A stretch of 64,000 bases of DNA from Bosea sp. F3-2 (GCF_008253865.1 NZ_CP042331.1:2542001-2606000); one strand, 5' to 3'; shown: positions 54,603-63,398, counted from the first letter of the stretch. Program-made: numbers and translations. Notes: generated from the letters alone by a model not told the origin.

Positions 54603-55379
54603 TTGGAGCGCCAGCCGCCGCAATGGCTCGATGTCGGAGAAGGCTCCACCGGGCGCCGCCTCGCCTATCTGATCCAGGACGGCACGGGAGCGCCCGTGGT
54701 CTGGCTCGGCGGCTTCCGATCCGACATGCGCGCGACCAAGGCCGAGGCGCTCGCAGACTGGGCCCGCGACTCGGGGCGAGCCTATCTGCGCTTCGACTAT
54801 GGCGGGCATGGCGAGAGCGAGGGCGACTTCGCCAGCTTCACCCTGTCGGACTGGCTGGCGGACACGCTCGCGGCGATCCGAAGCCAGTGCCGGGAGCGGC
54901 CGATCCTGGTGGGATCGTCGATGGGCGGCTGGATCGCGCTGCTCGCGGCGCGCCGCCTGTTCGGCACGCCGCTGCAACCGGCCGGCCTCGTGCTGATCGC
55001 GCCTGCCGTCGACTTCTCCGAGGAGCTGATGTGGGCGCAGATGCCCGACGCCATCCGCCGGACGATTCTCGACGAAGGCGTCTGGCAGCGCCCCTCCGAA
55101 TATTCACCCGACCCGACTCCGATCACCCGCGCCCTGATCGAGGACGGACGTCAGCACCTGATGTTCGGCGGCGAGATCAAGGCCGGCTGCCCCGTCCATA
55201 TCCTGCAGGGCATGCGCGACCCCGACGTGCCGTGGCGCCAGGCGCTGAAGCTGGTCGAGCACCTCAGCGGCGATCCGGTCGTGCTGACGCTGATCAAGGA
55301 CGGCGATCACCGCCTGTCCACGCCGGAAGATATAGTGAGGCTGCAATCGGCGGTCGCCGGGATGGCGACCGCGCCCTGA
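54603..55379 (+). CDS. Alpha/beta hydrolase, ABHD10-like
   Basis: A 258-residue alpha/beta hydrolase resembling ABHD10-type thioesterases. VVWLGGFRSDMRATKAEAL is followed by AYLRFDYGGHGESEGDFASF, the nucleophile elbow VGSSMGGWIALLAA, the acid Asp in GMRDPDVPW, and the catalytic His in DGDHRLS. No signal peptide is seen. ABHD10 removes acyl groups from protein cysteines; a bacterial substrate is unknown. TTG at 54603 (reading LERQPPQWLDVG) follows AGGAGA with a 6-base spacer and is preferred, since there is no nearby ATG. Confidence 0.85.
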   Translation: MERQPPQWLDVGEGSTGRRLAYLIQDGTGAPVVWLGGFRSDMRATKAEALADWARDSGRAYLRFDYGGHGESEGDFASFTLSDWLADTLAAIRSQCRERPILVGSSMGGWIALLAARRLFGTPLQPAGLVLIAPAVDFSEELMWAQMPDAIRRTILDEGVWQRPSEYSPDPTPITRALIEDGRQHLMFGGEIKAGCPVHILQGMRDPDVPWRQALKLVEHLSGDPVVLTLIKDGDHRLSTPEDIVRLQSAVAGMATAP

Positions 55380-55401
55380 GCGGCTGCAAGTCTGGTCAGT
55401 A

Positions 55402-55668
55402 TCAGTGAACGCTGACCATCTTCAGATCGTGCTCCCAGGCATTGGCCGTGGCGGCCTCGCGCGAATCCGTGACGAGGATCGGCGCGCCGTCGGCCGAAAG
55501 CAGAGTGAAGAGCTGCAAGCCGGACTCGATCTTCGGAGCCTGCGGAAAGATCCGCATCAGCTCGTCAGAGGTCATCGACTTGACGTAAGCGACCTCGCCG
55601 GTGCCGAGCGCGGCGAATTCCGCAGGGGTCAGCGGGCTGGCCTGGATAAGGATTCTGTCCTGTTTCAT
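55402..55668 (-). CDS. DUF1150 family protein
   Basis: An 88-residue protein (MKQDRILIQASPLTPAEFAA) with YVKSMTSDELMRIFP and ADGAPILVTDSREAATANAW, typical of DUF1150. In Rhizobiales DUF1150 genes follow small heat-shock protein genes, as here (Hsp20 about 110 bp upstream on the same strand), so a role in the heat-shock response is likely by context. The function is not established. The ATG at 55668 is chosen; an upstream in-frame start adds non-conserved sequence. Confidence 0.85.
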   Translation of the reverse strand: MKQDRILIQASPLTPAEFAALGTGEVAYVKSMTSDELMRIFPQAPKIESGLQLFTLLSADGAPILVTDSREAATANAWEHDLKMVSVH

Positions 55669-55778
55669 CGCGCCCTCCTTCAGAGCAGTGCGAATGCGGT
55701 TCTGATACTGCGCCTTCAATTATGAACAGATGCGAAAACCGTGGTCGCATCCTTCAACGCTGGACGGTGACCCGCCCT

Positions 55779-56207
55779 CTACTTTCGGCTCATGATATCG
55801 ATACGCCGGATGAGCCGTTCCGGTTCCGGCCTGACGAGATCAATCGCAAGCAGGCCGTTCGACAGATCGGCGCCGAGAACCTGCATGCCCTCAGCCAGCA
55901 GGAAGCTGCGCTGGAACTGACGGGCGGCAATGCCGCGGTGCAGGAATTGCCGATTCTTGTCGTCGCCCTGGCGGCCGCGAATCGTCAGCTGGTTCTCCTC
56001 CAGCGTGATCTCGAGCTGCTCGCGCGAGAAGCCCGCCACGGCCAGCGTGATGCGCAGACGATCGGGCTCGTCCTCCGTCCGGGGCAGCCGCTCGATATTG
56101 TAGGGCGGGTAACCCTCGCTCGCGCCCTTGGCGACACGGTCGAGCGCACGCTCGATATCGTCGAAGCCGAGGAGGAACGGGTGGGACAGGCTAGGCGTAC
56201 GCGTCAT
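55779..56207 (-). CDS. Small heat-shock protein, Hsp20/IbpA family
   Basis: A 142-residue sHSP. The alpha-crystallin domain spans about residues 35-130: YPPYNIER, LRITLAVAGFSREQLEITLE, LTIRGRQ, FLHRGIAARQFQRSFLLAEGM and GLLAIDLVRP. It binds unfolding proteins and prevents aggregation. The N-terminus (LLGFDDIERALDRVAKGA) matches class A rhizobial IbpA-type proteins. It precedes a DUF1150 gene, the usual pair. I looked for a ROSE-type RNA thermometer in the leader and could not identify one by eye. Confidence 0.93.
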   Translation of the reverse strand: MTRTPSLSHPFLLGFDDIERALDRVAKGASEGYPPYNIERLPRTEDEPDRLRITLAVAGFSREQLEITLEENQLTIRGRQGDDKNRQFLHRGIAARQFQRSFLLAEGMQVLGADLSNGLLAIDLVRPEPERLIRRIDIMSRK

Positions 56208-56390
56208 CTCTCCAGGCCCTCGAAAGGCGCCTCACAAACATCGGGACCCGCCGCTGGCAGCATCCCGCGGGCGAAAGGCGAACCCTTTCGCTTGCCGCAG
56301 ATATGGCGAAGCGGTGGCCGCGCTTCAAGAGGAGCGCCGACAGGGCCGCAGCGGACCGCGCCACATGACGATGAGGGACAAACTTAAAGG

Positions 56391-56467
56391 TGGTACAGCC
56401 ACCCCGGCTTGAACGGGGGACCTCTAGATCCACAATCTAGCGCTCTAACCAACTGAGCTATGGCTGC
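56391..56467 (-). tRNA. tRNA-His (GTG)
   Basis: A complete cloverleaf on the minus strand. Acceptor GCAGCCA pairs with TGGCTGT. The D arm (GCTCAGTTGGTTAGAGC), anticodon loop TTGTGGA with anticodon GTG, and T arm CCCCG-TTCAAGC-CGGGG are normal. The discriminator is A73 followed by an encoded CCA. A73 instead of C73 is the known alphaproteobacterial deviation, with no paired G-1. Confidence 0.95.
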
Positions 56468-56620
56468 CCGTACCCTGGGCTTGGGACCCGGCCGCCGCAG
56501 CGGGGGTCACCAGCGGCGCGGACCCTAGTGCCGACGTGTCGCTTTTGCAACCGCGGAATTCGATTTCCACCGCAGGAATTTCGGCGCACCCGCCAGCGCG
56601 CCGATCCCGTCGCCGTGCTT

Positions 56621-56734
56621 AGAGCCGGATCCGATCAGGTTGAACCAACCTGATCGGTGAATCCGTCTCTAAACTTAAGTGAGAGAACGCGTTCTCCGAT
56701 CTGACTGCGTTGCAGTCAGATCGGCGCGTGCTCT
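56621..56734. repeat. Palindromic repeat, family A, full copy 2
   Basis: About 114 bp nearly identical to 18934-19044: AGAGCCGGATCCGATCAGGT, AACCTGATCGGTGAATCCG, GAGAACGCG, TCTGACTGCGTTGCAGTCAG and GCGCGTGCTCT. It touches the stop codon of the long phasin-like gene (TAA at 56734-56736). Confidence 0.9.
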
Positions 56735-57669
56735 TAGTCCTTACGCAGCGCGGCGTTGGCGACGCGCGCAAGCTCCTTCAGGTGCTCCGCATAGGATTCG
56801 TAGCTGCGGCGAACCGCCTTGGCCTGAAGCGTGATGGCTTCCGAGGCGCTGTTGCTGCGCGCCAGCGTCTGAGCGTCGTGCAATGTCGCCTCGAGCTCGG
56901 CGCAGGCATGATCGAGCATGCGGGCCTGCAGAGCGCCGAAGGCCCGCGCCATCGTCAGCGCCTGGCTCATCATGGTCGCAGAGGCGACGGTTGCCGCCTC
57001 GGGCGGACGCGGCAGGGGCAGCGAATCGAGCGAAACCGGCTGGATCAGCTTGGCCGCCACGGGAGCGGGAACCGGCTCGGCCGGCTTGACGACCGGGGCA
57101 GGTGCCGCGACTTCAGCCGGCCGCGCGGGTTCCCGTGCCTGCTTCAACTCGACCGACGCGGCATTGCCGCGCGGGGCGATCTCTTGCGGGGCGACCTTCG
57201 CAGAAACGGGAGCTTTCGCCCCCTCTGCCTTCGGCGCAACCGCAGGAGCCTTGGCCGGAATCTTGGGCGCAACGACCTTCGCGACCGGCTTCTCGATGCG
57301 GTGCTTGGCAGGGGCCGCCTTCACCGCAGGCGCGGATGCCGGCGCTATGCGAGACGTATCCGCCTTGGCCGGAGCAACCGCATCGGCCCGCACCGGTGTC
57401 GGAGCGGCGGGTGAAGCCGGCTTCTCGGTCGCCAATGGCTTCTGGGCTATCGACGGAGCGGCAGCGGTCGGGGAAGCGGGCTTCGCAACGGCCTGACCGG
57501 CGGCAGTGGCTTGAGGCGGCACCGCAGCGCTGGCTACGGGGCGGGCCTCGGCTTTCGTTGACGGCGGCGTTTCGGCTTGCGGCTCGGCGGATGCGGACGA
57601 CAGCGCCCTCACCGGAGGCAGGCTGACCGGGATCTTGGACTTGGTCCCGGTGGGAGCAGGCTTGACCAT
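56734..57669 (-). CDS. Phasin-like protein with long Ala/Pro/Lys-rich N-terminal tail
   Basis: A 311-residue protein. Residues 1-210 are low-complexity Ala/Pro/Lys-rich (repeats of APA, KPA, PVA), resembling histone-H1-like tails of PhaF-type phasins. The last ~80 residues form the phasin domain: ALTMARAFGALQARMLDHAC, LEATLHDAQTLARS and AVRRSYESYAEHLKELARV. Phasins coat polyhydroxyalkanoate granules; a basic tail could tether granules to DNA, which is inference. It follows a canonical phasin gene on the same strand (gap of about 90 bp), and its stop lies at a family A repeat. Confidence 0.78.
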   Translation of the reverse strand: MVKPAPTGTKSKIPVSLPPVRALSSASAEPQAETPPSTKAEARPVASAAVPPQATAAGQAVAKPASPTAAAPSIAQKPLATEKPASPAAPTPVRADAVAPAKADTSRIAPASAPAVKAAPAKHRIEKPVAKVVAPKIPAKAPAVAPKAEGAKAPVSAKVAPQEIAPRGNAASVELKQAREPARPAEVAAPAPVVKPAEPVPAPVAAKLIQPVSLDSLPLPRPPEAATVASATMMSQALTMARAFGALQARMLDHACAELEATLHDAQTLARSNSASEAITLQAKAVRRSYESYAEHLKELARVANAALRKD

Positions 57670-57758
57670 GACGGCTCTCCTTCAGCGGCAAATAGCGGAG
57701 GCCGGGCGCAAGGCCCGGCCGAACACGATGCCGGTGCGATGGCACCGGCCAATGCGCC

Positions 57759-58157
57759 TCAGCGGCCGCCCTTCGTGGCCTTGCTGACGGTCTCGGCTGC
57801 CTTGGCCGCAGCTTCCTGCGCGGCAGCGCCGACATCCTTGAGCTGGTCCTGGAACGCCGCCATCTGCGACTTCAGGAACTCCGACTGGTGCTGCATGACC
57901 TCGGTGAGATCCTTGGACTTCACCAGCTTCTGGGCGAAGTCGAAGGCGGCCGCGACATTGTTCTCGGCATAGGCGATGGCCTTGCGGGTTGCTTCCTGGG
58001 TGTTGGCACGGGCGCTCTCGGCGGAGCCATGGGCGCTGTCCACAGCCTTTTGAGCCGCACCAATGAAACCATCGAAGGCCTTGCGGGCCTGCTCGACGCT
58101 ACGTTCAGCGAACTCACGCATCTCGGTCGGCACTTCATAAGGTAGCTTGCCGTTCAT
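57759..58157 (-). CDS. Phasin (PHA granule-associated protein)
   Basis: A 132-residue phasin read from the ATG at 58157 (MNGKLPYEVPTEMREFAERS). The family signature VEQARKAFDGFIGAAQKAV is followed by AFDFAQKLVKSKDLTEVMQHQSE and SQMAAFQDQLKDVGAAAQE. It coats polyhydroxyalkanoate granules and controls their size. No phaC or phaR is in the window. The upstream region holds TGCA/TTGC-N3-GCAA motifs that may be PhaR sites. Confidence 0.93.
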   Translation of the reverse strand: MNGKLPYEVPTEMREFAERSVEQARKAFDGFIGAAQKAVDSAHGSAESARANTQEATRKAIAYAENNVAAAFDFAQKLVKSKDLTEVMQHQSEFLKSQMAAFQDQLKDVGAAAQEAAAKAAETVSKATKGGR

Positions 58158-58197
58158 GGGACCCTCCTGTCGTCTTGAAGCCAATCCTACATCATTG

Positions 58198-58226
58198 TGC
58201 ACTGCAATATCATTGTTGCATCGCAA
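58198..58226. promoter_or_regulatory. Candidate PhaR operator upstream of the phasin
   Basis: TGCACTGCA at 58198-58206 and the palindrome TTGCATCGCAA at 58216-58226. PhaR-type repressors recognise paired TGC/GCA motifs near phasin genes. They lie 40-70 bp upstream of the phasin start; assignment rests on motif form only. Confidence 0.4.
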
Positions 58227-58379
58227 TGACAACGACATGACATTTGCGACAGCGCCCATGTTAACGCTGTTTCGAGGAGAAGCGGGAGAGCGATCTTTGG
58301 TTCCATGGATTCGCCGCCGTTTGGGAGCTATTAAGCTTTCATTAGGCATAACGGGCGCGGATCGAACGAGCGGGCAGGC

Positions 58380-61334
58380 ATGAGCGAATCCGGAGAGGAC
58401 TGGACGCGACGGGGCGCGGTGGCGGCTGAAGACGCCTCCCTTGCGTCCTTTGCCGCGGGCGGCGCCCTGCTGCTCTGGGACGCGACCGCCGGGCGCCCCG
58501 GTTTCGCGAACGACGCCGGGTGGGCACTGCTCGGCGGCAAGGCGGCCGATGCCGCCATTCCGAATCAGGCACGGCAGCGGCTCGACGCGCTCGCCGGCGG
58601 CCTAGCCTCCACGGCCGGTATCCGCCTCGAAAGACTGCGCCTGACCTCCGGCTTCGCGGCCCTCCCCGTCACCTGCGGCTGCAAGCTCCTGTCGTACCCG
58701 GACGGGCAGACTCTCCTGGCGGTCGCCATCTCCGCTGCCGAGCTGCGCCGACTCGGCATCGCGATACCTCCGAAGGCTGAGCTGGCCATACCGGCGACGG
58801 CCGCTCCCACGCCATCTGCGGAGACCGATTCGCCTCCCCTGCCTCGGCCGTCGACGATTCGCTTCCTCTGGCAGAGCGACGGCGAGGCCCGGCTGACCAA
58901 GCTCTCCGACCAGATCACCGCCCTGACGGGCGCCGAGGCTGCAGCCAGGCTGATCGGCCAACGCTGGCACGATCTCCTCGGCTCCATCATTCTCGACCGC
59001 GATGGCGGATTGATCGAGCGGCTCGGCACGGCAACGACCTGGAGCGGCCATAACCTGCTCTGGCAGACTGATGCGCCGGGAGAAGGCGCCCACGTCGAGC
59101 TGTCGGGCGTGCCGATCCTCGATGCAGCGCGCGCGCTCGCCGGCTTCCGCGGCTTCGGCATCGCCCGATTGAACGAGCGCGAGCCGTTCCCTGCGTCCGA
59201 TGTCGCGCTCGAACACGCCAAGGTGGACGCGCCTACTGCGCCAGCGGAAGCGCCCGTGGCGGAAGAGGTCGCGAATCGGCAGGAAGAACCTGCCAAGGCA
59301 GCGCAACCCATTGCCGACGCAGAGGCCGTGCAGCCGCAAGCTGACGAAGCAACCGAGCCGCTCGTGACGCGCGCGGCGGATCGCGAAATGGCACCCGACG
59401 CGGAAACCCTCCCTGACGGGAGCAGCGAGATTCCGCTCGCGGATCTGGACAAGCGTGACGAATCCCAAGCTCCCCCGGCAGATCAACCGGAAGACGAACA
59501 GCCCGCTCCCCGGACGAAGCCCCCCGCCGACAACATCGTTCCATTGCGCAATGGCGGCACGCTGACGACGCTGCGCCCTCTCCTCGAACCGTCGAAGCCG
59601 CATCTGAGCTCGGCAGAGCGCAATGCCTTCCGCGAAATCGCCAAGGCGCTGGGTGCGCGCCTGGCCGGCGACGAAGAGCCCAGCGGCCCACGCCTGCCGC
59701 CGGTCGCGCCGCTGCAGGTCAAGGAGCAGGAAGAGGCCGCAGTCACCGAGAAGCCGGCGGCGGAGGCCGAACCGGTCACGGCTCCGGCGCGGCAGCGGAA
59801 TTCCCATGCCGACGTGCTCGACCGACTGCCCATCGCGGTTCTGGTCAACCGCGGCGATGAGGCGCTCTATGCCAACCGCACTTTGCTCGAGCTGCTTGAT
59901 TTTGCCGACCTCGCCGATCTGAAGGCCGGCGGCAATGTCAGCCGGCTGATCAAGGAAGCGTCGCGGGCCGATGGCGGCGCGATGACTCTGATCGATCGTC
60001 TTGGTCATCTGGTCAGCGTCGATGCGATGCTCTCCAGCGTGAGCTGGCAGGAGGAGCCGGCCACGCTGATGGCCTTCCGCCACCCGAACGGCGGCGGCGA
60101 GGTCAAGGTGCTGACGCCGGAAGAGGCGGAGGAAGCCGAGCTCGCGGCCGAGTTCGCCGCCGAGGAAGCCGAATCGGCAGCGCGCGTGGAGGCGCTCAGG
60201 CTCGATGCCGAAGCGCGCGACGGCCGCATCGCCGAGCTCACCGCCATGCTCGACACGGCGACCGACGGCGTCGTCACGGTGGATGATCGCGGACGCCTCC
60301 TGTCGCTCAACAAGGCGGCCGAAGCGCTGTTCGGCTACGACCAGCGCGAGGTCACCGGCGAGCTGTTCACGCTGCTCTTCGCCAGCGAGAGCCATGCGCC
60401 GGCGCTCGATTATCTCGAAGGGCTGAAGGGCGGCGGCGTCGCTTCTGTGCTGAATGACGGGCGCGAGGTGCTCGGCCGGGTGCGCCAGGGCGGCAAGATC
60501 CCGCTGTTCATGACCATGGGCCAGATCGCCCACGGCGCCGAGCCGCGCTTCTGCGCCGTGCTGCGCGACATCACCGCCTGGAAGAAGACCGAGGGCGAGC
60601 TCGTCGATGCCCGCAAGGCGGCCGAGATGGCGAGCGCGCAGAAGTCGGACGTGCTCGCCAAGATCAGCCACGAGATCAGGACGCCGCTCAACGCCATCAT
60701 CGGCTTCGCCGAAGTGATGGCGGAGGAGCGCTTCGGGCCGATCGCGAACGAGCGCTACAAGGAGTATCTGCGCGACATCCACCAGTCAGGCGGCTACGTC
60801 ATCAGCCTCGTCAACGATCTGCTCGACCTCGCCAAGATCGAGGCCGGCAAGCTGGAGCTCGACTTCGTCAGCGTGAACCTGAACGAGATCGCGCTCTCGA
60901 CCGTCTCGCTGCTGCAGCCGGAGGCGCAGCGCGGGCGCGTGGTCCTGCGCTCCGGCCTGTCGCCGAAGCTGCCGCCGGTCGTCGCCGACGAGCGCTCGAT
61001 CCGCCAGATCGCGATCAACCTGCTCTCGAACGCGGTGAAGTTCACCGATGCCGGCGGGCAGGTCATCATTTCGACGGCGCTCGGCGATCAGGGCGAGGCG
61101 ATCCTGCGGGTGCGCGATACCGGCATTGGCATGGATGACGACGAGCTGAAGCTCGCGCTCGAACCCTTCCGGCAAGTGCCGACGACGCGCCGCGCCGGCG
61201 GCACGGGCTTGGGCCTGCCACTGACGAAGGCGCTGGTCGAAGCCAACCGCGCCGCGATGTCGATCACCAGCGTCAAGAAGGAAGGTACGCTGGTCGAGAT
61301 CACCTTCCCGCCGCAGCGCGTTCTGGCAAGCTAA
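58380..61334 (+). CDS. PdhS-like PAS sensor histidine kinase
   Basis: A 984-residue kinase without clear membrane helices, so probably cytoplasmic. Two PAS-like regions occur in the N-terminal half (IRFLWQSDGEARLTKLSDQI; DVLDRLPIAVLVNRGDEALY) separated by a Pro/Glu-rich linker, then a third PAS (LTAMLDTATDGVVTVDDRG). The HisKA H box is LAKISHEIRTPLNAIIGF near residue 764. The HATPase has NLLSNAVKF, DTGIGM and GTGLGLPLTKA. The layout resembles PdhS, the DivK kinase of Brucella and Rhizobiales. TTAA-N7-TTAG, one base from a CtrA box, is at 58331-58345. It precedes a diguanylate cyclase gene. Confidence 0.85.
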   Translation: MSESGEDWTRRGAVAAEDASLASFAAGGALLLWDATAGRPGFANDAGWALLGGKAADAAIPNQARQRLDALAGGLASTAGIRLERLRLTSGFAALPVTCGCKLLSYPDGQTLLAVAISAAELRRLGIAIPPKAELAIPATAAPTPSAETDSPPLPRPSTIRFLWQSDGEARLTKLSDQITALTGAEAAARLIGQRWHDLLGSIILDRDGGLIERLGTATTWSGHNLLWQTDAPGEGAHVELSGVPILDAARALAGFRGFGIARLNEREPFPASDVALEHAKVDAPTAPAEAPVAEEVANRQEEPAKAAQPIADAEAVQPQADEATEPLVTRAADREMAPDAETLPDGSSEIPLADLDKRDESQAPPADQPEDEQPAPRTKPPADNIVPLRNGGTLTTLRPLLEPSKPHLSSAERNAFREIAKALGARLAGDEEPSGPRLPPVAPLQVKEQEEAAVTEKPAAEAEPVTAPARQRNSHADVLDRLPIAVLVNRGDEALYANRTLLELLDFADLADLKAGGNVSRLIKEASRADGGAMTLIDRLGHLVSVDAMLSSVSWQEEPATLMAFRHPNGGGEVKVLTPEEAEEAELAAEFAAEEAESAARVEALRLDAEARDGRIAELTAMLDTATDGVVTVDDRGRLLSLNKAAEALFGYDQREVTGELFTLLFASESHAPALDYLEGLKGGGVASVLNDGREVLGRVRQGGKIPLFMTMGQIAHGAEPRFCAVLRDITAWKKTEGELVDARKAAEMASAQKSDVLAKISHEIRTPLNAIIGFAEVMAEERFGPIANERYKEYLRDIHQSGGYVISLVNDLLDLAKIEAGKLELDFVSVNLNEIALSTVSLLQPEAQRGRVVLRSGLSPKLPPVVADERSIRQIAINLLSNAVKFTDAGGQVIISTALGDQGEAILRVRDTGIGMDDDELKLALEPFRQVPTTRRAGGTGLGLPLTKALVEANRAAMSITSVKKEGTLVEITFPPQRVLAS

Positions 61335-61509
61335 GAGCCTCTAAGAGGTGTGTCGTAATGCGCCCCGGTCTTTGAGCGGTCGGGGCCTCCCTTCCTGCGC
61401 TGACGACAACTTCCTTCCCTCGGAAACGCGTGATATCGCGCTGTCGGCATGCCGCTGGGGGGCGTTGTTAACACCCTGTCGTCAGAGTTGGGGTATTACG
61501 TATCGCGTT

Positions 61510-63246
61510 ATGCGTGTCCGGGAGCCATCCCTCAACCAATATGCGCTACTCGCGGTCGGGCTTCTGCTCGCCTGCTCGCTCGCCCTCGGCGCGAGTCTGC
61601 TCGGCAACTCTCTCGGCCAGGTCCGCAGCAGCGCGAACAGCCTGACACAGCTTGAAAGCTTCCGCCTCGTGCTGGAGGCCGCGAACCGAATCTCGGCCGA
61701 GCGTGGACCGACGAACTCTGCGCTTGGCCACGACACTGCAGCGATGGCTCAGGCGCACGAACGTATGCTCAGCTTCCGACGCGCGAGTGACGAGGCCATC
61801 GCCCGCCTTCCGCCCTCGCTATCGCCAGCAGTCGATACGCTGCGCCTATCGCTCGCCGAGGCGCGAGCAACCGTCGATGCGGTGCTGGCACAACCTCTTG
61901 CAGTTCGCAGCAGCGACGCCGTTGCGCGTGCCGTGCTGGCGATGTTCGCCGCCTACGACACCACCCAACCGCTGACCGACCTCGCGATGAGCGAGCTCCT
62001 TGCCGGCGACTCCGCCCTGATCGGTCGCGTGCTGATCGCGCGCATGCTCGGCGAGCTTCGCGACGATGCAGGCCGGCTTGGATCCCATCTCGTCATCGCG
62101 ATTGCCCGTGGCGGGCCGATGACGGCGCCCAATCGGATCGCCTTCGAGCAGAAGCGCGGCCGCGTGCTGACATTGTGGCAGCTGATCGGCCCGCAAACGG
62201 CACGCTACGGCGCCCCCGCTCTCGCGGCGGCGTATCGGGCAACCCAACAGGACTTCGTCGGCGCCGGGTTGCAGTTGATCGAGGAGACACGCCAGCAGCT
62301 CGAGTCAGGCACTTATGAGGGCACGCCCGAGGCCTTCACCGATGCCATCGTCCCGAGCTTTGTGCCCATCGAGCGATTGCGGGACCGCTTCGTCGACGAT
62401 GTGACCGGAGAACTCACCACTGCGCATCGTCACGCGCAGTCAAATCTCCTCTTCGTCGCTCTCGGCATAGCCCTGGTGCTGGCCGTCGAACTTCTGCTTC
62501 TGTTCATCTGTCAGCGCTTCCTCCTGGACCCGCTCCTCATCGCACGCGCGCGCATCGTCGATCTGGCAAATGGCCGGCTGGACCAGCCGGCGCAGCCGCC
62601 GCGCGTGAGGGGCGAGATGCGGGATTTGTTCCAGGCTCTGGGTACGTTGCGGCAACGGCTGATCGAGCGCGAGCAGCTCGACGCCGAAAGAGCAAGGCTG
62701 GCGGCACGCCTGAAGCGCCAGGCCGATACGGATGGGCTGACCGGCGTGCTCAATCGGGGCGCTCTGGAAAGGCTGGTGCAGAAGCTCGTCAGACGTCCGC
62801 ACGGTCCAGATCAGGTTGGCCTCGTCCTGGTCGACATCGATCATTTCAAGGCGATCAACGACCGCTTCGGCCATGCGGCCGGGGACCAGGCCTTGCGGAG
62901 CGTGGCCCAGAGGCTGCAGCAGGGATTGCGCGGGAGCGATGTCATCGCCCGTTTTGGCGGCGAAGAGTTCGCCATTCTCGTTCTCGACGGCAACGCAGGG
63001 GATCTCGCCTTGCTCACCGAGATCGCCGAGCGGTTGCGCCACCTGATCGAGGCGAGGCCCGTCCCGCTCGACACGGAAACGGAGATCGCGATCACGGCGA
63101 GCCTGGGCGTCGCTACGGCTCAGGCGACGCCCGGTATGTGGGAACCACTGCTGAAGGCCGCCGACGCGGCCCTCTACCGTGCCAAGCGGGAAGGCCGCAA
63201 CCGCGTCGGCATCGATGCTGCCGGGGTCGAGGCGATCGGCCGCTAG
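61510..63246 (+). CDS. Membrane-bound diguanylate cyclase
   Basis: A 578-residue GGDEF protein making c-di-GMP from two GTP. A first membrane helix (about residues 10-30) is followed by a ~280-residue periplasmic sensor region resembling nitrate-sensor/four-helix modules, then a second helix (FVALGIALVLAVELLLLFIC). A HAMP-like linker leads to the GGDEF domain: DTDGLTGVLNRGALERLV, VDIDHFKAINDRFGHAAGD, and the active site GGEEF near residue 483 preceded by the product-inhibition I-site RGSD. No EAL domain is present. The ATG at 61510 is chosen because the coding bias starts there. It follows the PdhS-like kinase by 175 bp on the same strand. Confidence 0.9.
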   Translation: MRVREPSLNQYALLAVGLLLACSLALGASLLGNSLGQVRSSANSLTQLESFRLVLEAANRISAERGPTNSALGHDTAAMAQAHERMLSFRRASDEAIARLPPSLSPAVDTLRLSLAEARATVDAVLAQPLAVRSSDAVARAVLAMFAAYDTTQPLTDLAMSELLAGDSALIGRVLIARMLGELRDDAGRLGSHLVIAIARGGPMTAPNRIAFEQKRGRVLTLWQLIGPQTARYGAPALAAAYRATQQDFVGAGLQLIEETRQQLESGTYEGTPEAFTDAIVPSFVPIERLRDRFVDDVTGELTTAHRHAQSNLLFVALGIALVLAVELLLLFICQRFLLDPLLIARARIVDLANGRLDQPAQPPRVRGEMRDLFQALGTLRQRLIEREQLDAERARLAARLKRQADTDGLTGVLNRGALERLVQKLVRRPHGPDQVGLVLVDIDHFKAINDRFGHAAGDQALRSVAQRLQQGLRGSDVIARFGGEEFAILVLDGNAGDLALLTEIAERLRHLIEARPVPLDTETEIAITASLGVATAQATPGMWEPLLKAADAALYRAKREGRNRVGIDAAGVEAIGR

Positions 63247-63253
63247 AGCCTTA

Positions 63254-63398
63254 CCGATCAAGTTGAATCGTCATTGCGAGCGCAGCGAAGCAATCCAGGG
63301 GGACTGGGTTGAACCGTCGAGCCCTGCCGCTCCTGGATTGCTTCGTCGCTTCGCTCCTCGCAATGACGGCTTCTGCGATCCAAACTGATCGAAAAATG
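63254..63398. repeat. Hairpin repeat, family C, copy 4
   Basis: CGATCAAGTTGAATCGTCAT, GCGAAGCAATCCAGGGGGAC, then CTGGATTGCTTCGTCGCTTC, CTCGCAATGACGG and CAAACTGATCGA. It lies between the convergent diguanylate cyclase and mgtE genes. Confidence 0.9.

Noticed and set aside
56208..56390. ROSE-type RNA thermometer before the Hsp20 gene
   Set aside because: No anti-Shine-Dalgarno pairing of the ROSE kind was found near GGAGAG.
58602..60782. 726-codon minus-strand frame opposite the PdhS-like kinase
   Set aside because: No recognisable domain; the plus-strand kinase has intact PAS, H box and ATPase motifs.
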